Both the position numbers and the translations under genes were made by a program. From CAVLCC01 sp963661535 (lineage in GTDB: Bacteria > Actinomycetota > Coriobacteriia > Coriobacteriales > CADBOM01), in NCBI GenBank assembly GCA_963661535.1, contig CAVLCC010000007.1, positions 1 through 55,379 on the forward strand: a DNA stretch of 55,379 nucleotides, given 5' to 3'. Below the pieces are notes generated by a model that made no database searches, was not told the DNA's origin, and was given only the letters and a program-made list of their open reading frames with translations. Shown in pieces: positions 25,220-32,795 of the stretch (position 1 is the first letter of the stretch; the number at the start of each line of letters is the position of its first letter).

Positions 25220-25295
25220 TGGTGGAGCTAAGGGGGATCGAACCCCTGACCTCATGACTGCCAGTCATGCGCTCTCCCAGCTGAGCTATAGCCCC
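25220..25295 (-). tRNA. tRNA-Ala (anticodon GGC), CCA encoded
   Basis: On the minus strand 76 nt fold into a cloverleaf. The acceptor GGGGCTA pairs with TAGCTCC, with one G-T pair. The anticodon loop is CTGGCAG with anticodon GGC, reading GCC/GCT alanine codons. GGTTCGATCC is the T arm. The discriminator A and the CCA end are encoded. Confidence 0.95.
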
Positions 25296-25431
25296 ACATA
25301 AGCACTAAAGAAGTATAGCCGAGTCCAAAAATAATGCAAAGTTCATTTGCGCTATCCTAGTTAGAATTGCCCATGAATGGTGCACAAACAACTCATAAAC
25401 AACATATAAATAGCATAACTGCATTTGAAAC

Positions 25432-25466
25432 GACTAAAAAAATCGACCGGCACAAAACCGGTCGAT
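25432..25466 (-). terminator. Rho-independent terminator of the tRNA-Gly gene
   Basis: ATCGACCGG (25442-25450) and CCGGTCGAT (25458-25466) form a perfect 9-bp stem with a 7-nt loop. On the minus strand it is followed by seven Ts. It lies 13 nt beyond the CCA end of tRNA-Gly. Confidence 0.85.
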
Positions 25467-25478
25467 ATTAAGTTTAAA

Positions 25479-25554
25479 TGGAGCGGACAACGGGATTCGA
25501 ACCCGCGACCCTCACCTTGGCAAGGTGATGCTCTACCAACTGAGCCATGTCCGC
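25479..25554 (-). tRNA. tRNA-Gly (anticodon GCC), CCA encoded
   Basis: On the minus strand 76 nt fold into a cloverleaf. The acceptor GCGGACA pairs perfectly with TGTCCGC. The anticodon loop is TTGCCAA with anticodon GCC for glycine. GGTTCGAATCC is the T arm. The discriminator T and CCA are encoded. A terminator follows, so it is transcribed apart from tRNA-Ala. Confidence 0.95.
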
Positions 25555-25709
25555 GCAACAAAAGAGATAATACAGAACACAGACAACAAACGCAAGAAAA
25601 AAAACGTGCGTGGTTGAAGTTTTGGAGCAAGGGTATAATATGGTTGATTGAAAAGGAGGAATTGCAATATTTCTGACTCTAAAAGAGAGCAGAATTTTGC
25701 ATCAAAAAC

Positions 25710-26306
25710 ATGAGTGAGCACAGTTCAATGCGTCTTTCTAAGCGCGAGATTAAAGATACAAATCAGCTGTATTCAATAGTTGAAACATGCAATGTGGTTC
25801 GAATTGCTGCGTGTGATAAAGAGGGTCTGTTTATTGTTCCCATGAATTATGGTTATGATTGGGAGGAGGGGTCGGCAGGCAATAAAATGACTATCAATGC
25901 TGACGAGTTAGAGGCAACGGCGCAAGCAAACGCAGAAATAAACGCAAATGCAAACGCAAGCCAAAATGCCGGTTCTCCTAAGCTTACGCTATGGCTACAC
26001 TCCGCAGTAGATGGGCGAAAAGTGCAAGCCTTTGCGTCTAGCCAACAAGTTGCAATCGAGATGGACATGCAAGACGGACTAATAACAGGTGAGTTTTCAT
26101 GTGCGTATTCTTATGCGTACCGCTCAATTATGGGTACGGGCGTCATAACCAAAATCGAGGATACAGACACAAAAGTCTACGGACTCACAAAAATAGTGGA
26201 ACATGTATCGCCCAACGCTGAGGCTAGTTTTAGCGAAGAAGCAGTTAAACGTTGCAATATTTATCGTATTGATGTAGAACATTTTACGGGTAAGCAGCGT
26301 ATGTAG
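25710..26306 (+). CDS. Pyridoxamine 5'-phosphate oxidase-like (NimA-type) FMN-binding protein
   Basis: The protein is a split-barrel flavin-binding fold like NimA, which reduces 5-nitroimidazoles, and related oxidases. It shows VETCNVVRIAACDKEG, FIVPMNYGY, and, after the insert, LWLHSAVDGRKVQAF, VAIEMDMQ, SYAYRSIMGTG and KVYGLTKIVEH. An insert of about 30 residues rich in Ala and Asn splits strands near residue 70. The true substrate is unknown. The ATG at 25710 has a poor ribosome site. A strong AAGGAGG lies 50 bp upstream at about 25653, and a -10-like TATAAT at 25634-25639. Confidence 0.78.
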   Translation: MSEHSSMRLSKREIKDTNQLYSIVETCNVVRIAACDKEGLFIVPMNYGYDWEEGSAGNKMTINADELEATAQANAEINANANASQNAGSPKLTLWLHSAVDGRKVQAFASSQQVAIEMDMQDGLITGEFSCAYSYAYRSIMGTGVITKIEDTDTKVYGLTKIVEHVSPNAEASFSEEAVKRCNIYRIDVEHFTGKQRM

Positions 26307-26470
26307 GTTTGCTCTGCGACCCGGCGTGCAAGGCAAGAAGCGCATATTTAAACAACTACGCACGGCAAGCACGAGTGGGACAAATATCGTACATGAGCAC
26401 GCGCACAGGCAGGCACCTCACATACATGCTCCACCCAAGCATATCAAAAACAACCACGAAAGGTCGCAAC

Positions 26471-27154
26471 ATGCCATCACAAGATACATCGCCTAAACAT
26501 ACAAAAAACTCCGAAATCAACGCATTAACCGCGGGTTTGCCCAAGGCAGACCGCGAGTTCATACAGCAAGTTCTCCCTGAGCTGCGTGAACGCCTTTCCT
26601 CGTCAAGGTTTAAACATTCGGTTAGTGTTTCACACACGGCGCGCAAGCTGGCTAATATTTATGGAGTTGACATCTCTATGTCGGTTCGCGCGGGACTTCT
26701 GCACGACTGGGACAAATGCTACAAAGGACAAGCCATATTTGACCGTGTGACACAGCTCGGTCTCGAGCTCCCAAAAAACTATGAGCTGCTCAGTCCTATT
26801 TTTCATGCTATAACTGGTGCAAAGGCGCTTTCAATTCGGTTTCCGCAGCTAGAGCCGTCAATTTTGCAAGCAGTGGCGCGTCATACATCAGGGGATGTGG
26901 ATATGCAGCCCCTCGATATGGTTGTTTATATTGCAGATATGGTTGAGCCGCTTCGTGAATATGAGTCGCTTGCAGATCTTCAAGATTTGGTTGGAAAAGT
27001 AAGTTTAAGCGACCTTTTTAGCGAGTGTTGTATGTCAACTGTTAAGACTCTTGTAAATTCTGGACGCTCTATGCATCCCGATACTGCTCTTGTGTGGAAT
27101 GCATGGGTCGTTCCTTACTTAAGGAGCAAGAGCGATGAGAAATCTAACGCTTAG
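26471..27154 (+). CDS. yqeK: HD-domain hydrolase, YqeK family
   Basis: YqeK-family enzymes hydrolyse diadenosine tetraphosphate symmetrically. The 227-residue product has the HD signatures RFKHSVSVSHTARKLA, LLHDWDK (metal-binding HD pair), FHAITGAKAL and ARHTSGD, and VVYIADMVEP near the end, all intact. I start at 26471 because AAAGG lies 8 nt upstream; the longer TTG-started frame from 26309 lacks a site and adds residues foreign to the family. yqeK usually precedes rsfS on the same strand. Here rsfS faces it and their ends overlap by 4 bp. Confidence 0.9.
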   Translation: MPSQDTSPKHTKNSEINALTAGLPKADREFIQQVLPELRERLSSSRFKHSVSVSHTARKLANIYGVDISMSVRAGLLHDWDKCYKGQAIFDRVTQLGLELPKNYELLSPIFHAITGAKALSIRFPQLEPSILQAVARHTSGDVDMQPLDMVVYIADMVEPLREYESLADLQDLVGKVSLSDLFSECCMSTVKTLVNSGRSMHPDTALVWNAWVVPYLRSKSDEKSNA

Positions 27155-27654
27155 TCATTCGCGCTGGCACTAGAATCAGCATTTGCCTCAGCGTTGACCT
27201 CATTACACTCGCTGTTATCGCTACACTTGCAACTATCCTCCACATATTTTGGAGTGCAATCAACAAGCTTTGCTATTCGCTCACTGTATTGTGGATCTTC
27301 AATTCCGGCTTCGCAAACATCTACTAGGGGGGCATCGTTCCATATGGTTTCTAACCTGTAGAACTCTCGCGTCTCTTGCTGAAAAATATGGACGACCAGC
27401 TCGCCATAATCCAGCAAGACCCAAGTCCTATCGTCAAACCCCTCTTTACCAATCGTTTTGAGCTCAGCCTTTTCGCGAAGCTGCTCTTCAACCTCATCTG
27501 CAATGGCCTCAACTTGACGGTCATTTGAAGCAGATACTATAACAAAGTAGTCGGTAACAAGCAGAAGCTCGGCTACACGTTGAATAATAATGTCGGTTCC
27601 CTTTTTTGAGTCGGCAGCAGCAGCCGCAATGAGTGCACATTGTTTAGAAGTCAA
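27151..27654 (-). CDS. rsfS: Ribosomal silencing factor RsfS
   Basis: RsfS binds L14 and blocks subunit joining when nutrients run low. The protein has the family core ALIAAAAADSKKGTDIIIQ, LLVTDYFVIVSASNDRQVEAI, GFDDRTWVLLDYGELVVHIF and FYRLETIWNDAP. A Ser/Asn/Glu/Ala-rich tail of about 40 residues follows the domain. I place the start at the TTG at 27654 (TSKQCALI) with AGTAGGA about 9 nt upstream; a GTG at 27678 is possible. It is convergent with yqeK, an unusual arrangement. Confidence 0.9.
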   Translation of the reverse strand: MTSKQCALIAAAAADSKKGTDIIIQRVAELLLVTDYFVIVSASNDRQVEAIADEVEEQLREKAELKTIGKEGFDDRTWVLLDYGELVVHIFQQETREFYRLETIWNDAPLVDVCEAGIEDPQYSERIAKLVDCTPKYVEDSCKCSDNSECNEVNAEANADSSASAND

Positions 27655-27789
27655 TTTATAAATCCTACTTTTCAACACTTTGGTGGTCGGTTAATTAGTA
27701 AATGTAGGTGCGTGCAAGTTTGCCGCACAAGTCATTTGCATATGTTTGAGGTTATCACAAAAAGCTCAAAATTTTTGTGTCGGCTTATC

Positions 27790-27813
27790 TAGACAAACCG
27801 CCAATTTTGTCTA
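27790..27813. promoter_or_regulatory. Inverted repeat between rsfS and the next gene
   Basis: TAGACAAA (27790-27797) and TTTGTCTA (27806-27813) are perfect 8-bp arms around 8 bp. The site sits in the divergent gap before the gene at 27939 and could serve either promoter. No regulator is known. Confidence 0.3.
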
Positions 27814-27938
27814 ATACTTAGTACTTGGATGCTTTGCGTTTGCTGCTCAGCACTTACGCGTCGCAATAAACACACAATATGGCGCTATTGGTGTTGCGTG
27901 CTAAGTTAACAAATTTAATGTGGAGATAGGAACAAAAC

Positions 27939-28850
27939 GTGTCGATAAATATTGCTGATTTTTCCTCAAGCGAACTTGCGAACAATATTGCAGCTTATAT
28001 AGAGAAACATTTTGAGCCGGAGGAAACAGCAGTTTTTGATGGTGCTAATTCTTTTGATTTATTTGAACATAAGTGCACTAGGATGGGAATCGGCATCTCG
28101 AATTTAGAGAATGGCGATGAGGCTGATATTTTTGAGGATTGCGGTGGAGCTAACGCTTATGAAAAGGATTTCGGAGGTTCTACTGAGTTCGCTGAATTAT
28201 TTGTATCTTCAAAACCCATTGACTCTTCCGGCTCTCTTGAGTCTCTCGAATCCATCGACCTACCCGAGGAACCAAACCAAACAACACCGCACGGTTTTCT
28301 ATCCAAAAGAAAGTTCAGCAAAGCAACCTCTGATAACACAACTCTTCGCAAAGCAAGCACTTCTCACCCACGAAAAAAGCAGGATAAAGCAGAGCTTGAG
28401 GTCTGTGCATCGTCTTCAATGCCAGCGTCTGTTACACGAGCATCTACTAAATATTGTGCAGCAACTTCGCGCCTTGATGAGGTCTTATCACAAGTTGATG
28501 AGTCGTTTTCGCAAGCCTTAATGCGCATGATAGACGAGCGCAATCTAACAGACCCCGAGGTATATCGACGCGCAAATATTGACCGCAAGCTTTTTAGCAA
28601 AATTCGCAGCAATCCGCAGTATCAGCCCAAGAAGAATACAGCCCTAGGACTTGCTATAGCCCTGCATTTAAACCTCGACGAAACTCTTGATTTTATTGGA
28701 CGAGCAGGCTATACGCTTAGCAAATCTAGCATTTCGGATTTGGTTGTTATGTATTTTATCGAAAACAAGCACTGGGATATCCATGATATAAATATTGCTC
28801 TATACAACTATGACCAAGCATTGATAGGACGCCAAGTTGGAGTCGGGTAA
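27939..28850 (+). CDS. Protein with disordered N-terminus and a conserved C-terminal helical domain
   Basis: The first 178 residues or so are acidic and then Ser/Lys-rich, without motifs. Residues 179-300 form a conserved all-helical domain with RANIDRKLFSKIRSN, LGLAIALHLNLDETLDFIGRAGYTLS and YDQALIG. As I recall, this domain recurs in bacteria at the ends of macro-domain proteins and next to vWA proteins. It resembles an HTH-like fold but I assign no function. The start is GTG, with GGAGATAGGA before it. A vWA gene follows 292 bp downstream, a pairing I consider meaningful. No macro domain is present here. Confidence 0.65.
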   Translation: MSINIADFSSSELANNIAAYIEKHFEPEETAVFDGANSFDLFEHKCTRMGIGISNLENGDEADIFEDCGGANAYEKDFGGSTEFAELFVSSKPIDSSGSLESLESIDLPEEPNQTTPHGFLSKRKFSKATSDNTTLRKASTSHPRKKQDKAELEVCASSSMPASVTRASTKYCAATSRLDEVLSQVDESFSQALMRMIDERNLTDPEVYRRANIDRKLFSKIRSNPQYQPKKNTALGLAIALHLNLDETLDFIGRAGYTLSKSSISDLVVMYFIENKHWDIHDINIALYNYDQALIGRQVGVG

Positions 28851-29142
28851 GGTTTAGAAATTTGACCTAAGCCTGCTAGTACTCCAAATTAGAGAGTAAA
28901 TCCTGTCTGCTTGTGCCTCAAAATATTCATTAAGTAATGCTTGCTCCTGTCTCAATCTTTAAAGTAAGTTCTTTTTTGTTCGTATTCCAAATTTTAAAGC
29001 AAGTCCCTATTTCTATTCTTCCCCAAAAATTCAATACGCTTCTCAGTATCTTTTAATTTGTCGCTTTGCATGCGACCACCCAAAAGCTGCCTTTCTATAT
29101 GCTGATTTATGTCTTAAACAAAACTATTGAAAGGAATTTAAA

Positions 29143-29826
29143 ATGACTAACGACAAAGTAAATAACAAAAAAACTAATAAAAAAGTTTTCAAGACACCAA
29201 CTACAGAGGTTGTATTTATTCTTGATAGAAGCAGTTCAATGGGTGGGCTCGAAAGCGAAACTATCGATGGATACAACAAAACTTTGGCAAAGCAGCGCGA
29301 ACTGTCAGGCGAGACTCGCGTTACAACCGTTTTATTTGACAATAGGGCAACAACAATTATCGACCGCGTAGACTTAAACAACGTTAAGCCTATGACCCAT
29401 AAAGATTACAGGGTTCAGGGTTGCACTGCTTTGTTAGATGCAATGGGTGAAACTATTCATCACATTAATAAGTTGCAGAAAACGGATTTTGCTGGGCGTC
29501 CAGATCATACAATCTTTGTAATTACAACTGATGGTATGGAAAACGCTAGTCATACATATACGCTAAAAAAGGTGCGTAATATGGTGGAGAAGCGTCGCCA
29601 AAAAAACAACTGGGAGTTCTTATTTTTGGGAGCAAATATTGATGCCATAGAAACTGCAGAGAACTTGGGTATTCCTAGACGCAATGCGGCAACATATTTA
29701 AGCGATTCGCGTGGGACTGCTGTTATGCATGAAGCAGTAGGCAATGCCTTAGAGGATCTTAGTTTTATGGGATGTATAGACGGTGATTGGAAAGCAATTA
29801 TAGAAGAAGATGTGGCTTCGCGTTAG
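29143..29826 (+). CDS. von Willebrand factor A (vWA) domain protein
   Basis: The 227-residue protein is almost entirely one vWA domain with a complete metal site: DRSSSM (DxSxS), the Thr in GCTALLDA and the Asp in TTDGMEN. There is no signal peptide or membrane segment, so it is cytoplasmic, like the TerY-type or chelatase-type vWA proteins. Such domains act as metal-dependent protein-interaction modules. The ribosome site is GAAAGGAA. It probably partners the 27939 gene product. Confidence 0.85.
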   Translation: MTNDKVNNKKTNKKVFKTPTTEVVFILDRSSSMGGLESETIDGYNKTLAKQRELSGETRVTTVLFDNRATTIIDRVDLNNVKPMTHKDYRVQGCTALLDAMGETIHHINKLQKTDFAGRPDHTIFVITTDGMENASHTYTLKKVRNMVEKRRQKNNWEFLFLGANIDAIETAENLGIPRRNAATYLSDSRGTAVMHEAVGNALEDLSFMGCIDGDWKAIIEEDVASR

Positions 29827-29828
29827 TT

Positions 29829-29918
29829 TTCTCTAGAGATAGATTGATTGACCAGCTAATGTTTGAGGGCTTTAGCTACGAACAGGCAGAATATGGGGTA
29901 AATCAGACTGGCTTGTAA
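29829..29918 (+). pseudogene. Remnant of an Ltp-family lipoprotein repeat
   Basis: Directly after the vWA stop codon a frame without its own start reads as FSRDRLIDQLMFEGFSYEQA and continues to GVNQTGL and a stop. This matches the short repeat of the Ltp (host cell surface-exposed lipoprotein) family, in which a Leu-Ile-Gln/Asp-Gln-Leu turn precedes FSxExAxYGV. No signal peptide or further repeats are seen. I read it as the remains of a deleted gene. Confidence 0.5.
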
Positions 29919-29965
29919 GAAGAGCTTGCCTGCGCTATGATTTAGCCGATACAGATTGAACTTGG

Positions 29966-30005
29966 CAAAACTCCTGTTGTATTTGCAATGGGAGTTTTGT
30001 TTTTT
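29966..30005 (+). terminator. Rho-independent terminator after the vWA gene and remnant
   Basis: CAAAACTCC (29966-29974) pairs with GGAGTTTTG (29991-29999) and is followed by TTTTTT. It separates the vWA unit from the metal-transport operon. Confidence 0.85.
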
Positions 30006-30138
30006 ATATGCCGTTAATTATCAAACTTAATGCAACTGTTGCGTTTAGTTTGAAACGTTGCGGTTAGTATGGAAAGTTGCTGCGCTCCCGATCTTTGTTT
30101 AGTTAACCTTTCTTTCGCAAAGTTATCAATTTTACGTC

Positions 30139-30196
30139 TTGACATTACACGATATTCGGATACACTCATATATAACATATGAATAGTTGCTCATAT
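30139..30196 (+). promoter_or_regulatory. Promoter with ArsR/SmtB-type operator of the metal-efflux operon
   Basis: TTGACA at 30139-30144 and TACACT at 30161-30166 (16-bp spacing) form a fair promoter. Just downstream, at 30177-30196, ATATGAATAGTTGCTCATAT is a 20-bp imperfect palindrome closely matching the ArsR/SmtB consensus ATATGAACA-N2-TGTTCATAT. A metal-free repressor there would block transcription, and zinc, cadmium or lead would release it. No arsR-type gene lies in the window. Confidence 0.65.
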
Positions 30197-30270
30197 GTAC
30201 ATGTGAAAAAACATTAGAGTGTAGCGTTTAGACACAACTATATAAATGCACTAGGAGGTAGGAGAGATAA

Positions 30271-30489
30271 ATGAGAAAGACAATTAAATTAGATGGTGAG
30301 ATTTGTCCAAATTGTGCAGGAAAAATTCAAAGCAAAATTGAGGGGCTGAACGGGGTAAATAGTGCAAGCGTTAATGCGCTTACTCTCAAATTTATCTTAG
30401 ATGCAGACGACTCCAGCTTTGGCGAACTGCTAAGTCAGTCTGTAAAAATATTTGCTGATGTTGAGCCTGACTGCGAAGTTCTAGTTTAA
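30271..30489 (+). CDS. Heavy-metal-associated (HMA) domain protein
   Basis: This small cytoplasmic metal-binding protein of 72 residues has the ferredoxin-like HMA fold. The metal-binding loop reads GEICPNCAGKI, giving a CxxC with Cys12 and Cys15. The rest (GLNGVNSASVNALTLKF) fits the repeat. It is the first gene of the operon with the P-type ATPase, which has no HMA domain of its own, so this protein probably delivers metal to it. The operon has an ArsR-type operator. Confidence 0.88.
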   Translation: MRKTIKLDGEICPNCAGKIQSKIEGLNGVNSASVNALTLKFILDADDSSFGELLSQSVKIFADVEPDCEVLV

Positions 30490-30677
30490 TTATTTTTTGA
30501 CTACACGATTTAAACTTTGAGTTTTTGAAGACTTAAATGCTCGGGGTTTAAACCACTGGGTTTCATGAAAGTTTCAAAACGAGAAAACAGCAATTTCAAG
30601 CAGGTCACATGCCATAAGCAAATAAATGTCGTAAGACGCACACCCAACACGCTTTGCAAAAACGAAAGGATACAACT

Positions 30678-32663
30678 GTGCAAAAAAAGCAGAAAAGAAA
30701 GCTAAAGCGCATAATAATTGCGCTTGTTTTGTTCGTGATCTTTGAGCTTTTGCAATTCACCGGTCTCTACGACTTAGTGGTTACCTCAAGCGGTGTTATA
30801 ACCATAGCTGCAGAATATAGTGTCGAACTTGCAAACTCCAACACATTTCATCTCGGTCTTTGGATTGAGTTTACGCTCTTCCTAATTCCATATTTAATTG
30901 CTGGCTATGAGGTGTTAGCTAAAGCCTGGCACGGCATAGTTCATAAGCAACCTTTTGACGAAAACCTACTCATGGCAATTGCAACTATTGGAGCATTTGC
31001 GCTCGTGTTTTTTCCAAATGCCGAGCCTCACATGGCAGAGGGCGCGGCGGTTATGCTTTTCTACCAAGTAGGGGAGTTATTTGAAAGTTATGCGCTTGGA
31101 AAAACACGCAAATCTATTGCCGATATGATGGATATTGCACCCGACCATGCAAATGTTATGCGATCTGGGCAGCTTATCGAGGTTGACCCTGCGGAGGTGC
31201 TTGTAGGAGAGCAAATCGTCGTTAAACCTGGCGAGCGTATTCCATTAGATGGTCGCGTAATAGAGGGAAAGTCGCAGGTAGATACGGCAGCTCTTACTGG
31301 AGAGTCGGTTCCTCGCATAGTTGAGGGGGGCGCAGAGGTAATCAGCGGTTGTATTAATCTCACAAGCCCTATTATAGTTGAGGTACTAAAGCATTATGGA
31401 GACTCTACCGTGCAGCGTATATTGGAGCTTGTAGAAAACGCCGCAGAAAAAAAGGCTCGCACAGAAAATTTTGTAACACGCTTTGCCCGCTATTATACTC
31501 CCGTAGTTGTAATAACTGCTTTGCTAATAGCTGTGCTTACCCCGCTTTTTACCAGCATGTCTCTAACCGACTGCATTATGAGTGCCTTAGTGTTTTTGGT
31601 CGTGAGCTGCCCTTGTGCTCTTGTGATTAGTGTGCCGCTGTCGTTTTTTGGAGGTATTGGAGCTAGCTCGCGTTTGGGCATAATGGTTAAGGGATCGAGT
31701 TACCTAGAGGCTCTCTCAAAAGTCAACACCGTAGTATTCGACAAAACAGGCACACTAACAAATGGAACTTTTAGCGTTGTGGCGGTTCACCCAAAGGACG
31801 ACATAGATCCCGATGTTTTGCTTTCGTATGCAGCTCATGCGGAGGCATACTCTGATCACCCTATCGCTATTTCGATAAAAGAAAGTTTTAGTGGTGTCAT
31901 TGATAGCGAAAGCATTGAACATGTTGAGGAGCAAAGCGGGCGCGGTATTATAGCTTCTGTGTCATCGCATAGGGTTGCAATTGGAAATGGATTGCTTATG
32001 GAGCAAATTGGTGCAATTTTTCATGATTGCGAACTTGTGGGTACGGTGTTGCATGTTGCGCTTGATGGAGAATACATAGGTCACATTGTGATTGCTGATG
32101 CTATAAAAGAAGATGCCGCCACCACAATTGAAAGCCTAAAGCGAGCAGGCGTAAGCAAGACCATAATGTTAACTGGCGATCGAGAAGAAGTTGCTGCTGC
32201 TGTTGCAAACGAGCTCGGTATTGATGAGTATCGTGCGCAGTTGCTTCCGGCAGATAAGGTTACTCAAATTGAGAATTTGATAGATCAAGAGCAAGAGATT
32301 TCGGGTGGCAAAAATAAAATTGCTTTTGTGGGAGATGGCATCAATGACGCTCCAGTGCTTATGCGTGCCGACGTAGGAATTGCAATGGGTGCCATGGGAT
32401 CAGATGCTGCAATAGAGGCAGCAGATATTGTTTTGATGGACGACAAGCCGTCTAATATTGCGCGAGCTATTGGTATTTCTCGCAAAACTATGAGAATTGT
32501 GTTTCAAAATATTGTTTTTGCACTTGCAGTTAAAGTTGCAATTATGGTGCTTGCACTTCCGTTTATTGGAATTGCAAATATGTGGCTCGCAGTATTTGGC
32601 GACGTGGGTGTGTCGGTGCTAGCAATTCTAAATGCGATGCGTGCAATGCGCGTATCGCATTAG
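30678..32663 (+). CDS. Zn/Cd/Pb-type P1B ATPase (CadA/ZntA-like)
   Basis: The protein exports soft divalent metals at the cost of ATP. The chosen GTG start has AAAGGA seven nt upstream; an in-frame TTG at 30654 lacks a site. The order is a basic N-terminus, TM pairs, the actuator TGES (LTGESVP), CPC in TM6 (SCPCALVIS), DKTGTLTNG with the phosphorylated Asp, the SDHPIA motif, GDGINDAP, and a final helix with GDVGVS, whose Asp is typical of the Zn/Cd group. It has no fused HMA domain; one is encoded just upstream as a separate gene. No repressor gene is next to it. Confidence 0.93.
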   Translation: MQKKQKRKLKRIIIALVLFVIFELLQFTGLYDLVVTSSGVITIAAEYSVELANSNTFHLGLWIEFTLFLIPYLIAGYEVLAKAWHGIVHKQPFDENLLMAIATIGAFALVFFPNAEPHMAEGAAVMLFYQVGELFESYALGKTRKSIADMMDIAPDHANVMRSGQLIEVDPAEVLVGEQIVVKPGERIPLDGRVIEGKSQVDTAALTGESVPRIVEGGAEVISGCINLTSPIIVEVLKHYGDSTVQRILELVENAAEKKARTENFVTRFARYYTPVVVITALLIAVLTPLFTSMSLTDCIMSALVFLVVSCPCALVISVPLSFFGGIGASSRLGIMVKGSSYLEALSKVNTVVFDKTGTLTNGTFSVVAVHPKDDIDPDVLLSYAAHAEAYSDHPIAISIKESFSGVIDSESIEHVEEQSGRGIIASVSSHRVAIGNGLLMEQIGAIFHDCELVGTVLHVALDGEYIGHIVIADAIKEDAATTIESLKRAGVSKTIMLTGDREEVAAAVANELGIDEYRAQLLPADKVTQIENLIDQEQEISGGKNKIAFVGDGINDAPVLMRADVGIAMGAMGSDAAIEAADIVLMDDKPSNIARAIGISRKTMRIVFQNIVFALAVKVAIMVLALPFIGIANMWLAVFGDVGVSVLAILNAMRAMRVSH

Positions 32664-32757
32664 ATCTGAATTCTAAATCCACTTGCCTACATATAGCGAA
32701 TAAAGTTTGGGTTCTGCTGCTTTTAGCTTTTTGTTTGATGCGTTGGAGGTAAATTAG

Positions 32758-32787
32758 CTACAACAGCTGCAGCTGCAGCTGTTGTAG
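32758..32787. terminator. 30-bp perfect palindrome between convergent genes
   Basis: The sequence is its own reverse complement over 30 bp, with CTACAACAGCTGCAG as its left half. It lies between the convergent P-type ATPase and the aldehyde-dehydrogenase-like gene, 8 bp beyond the latter's stop. It would form a strong hairpin on both strands. No U tract follows on either side, so it may act as a bidirectional roadblock. Confidence 0.55.
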
Positions 32788-32795
32788 GCTCTGCT

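Noticed and set aside
25653..25710. Small leader gene after the strong AAGGAGG at about 25653
   Set aside because: The frames starting after it stop within a few codons or lack a usual start, so only an unexplained ribosome-like site remains.
25361..25721. Three overlapping ORFs on both strands, one with a GQRDSNPRPSPWQG-like translation
   Set aside because: They overlap the tRNA-Gly gene; such translations are a well-known artefact of tRNA sequence.
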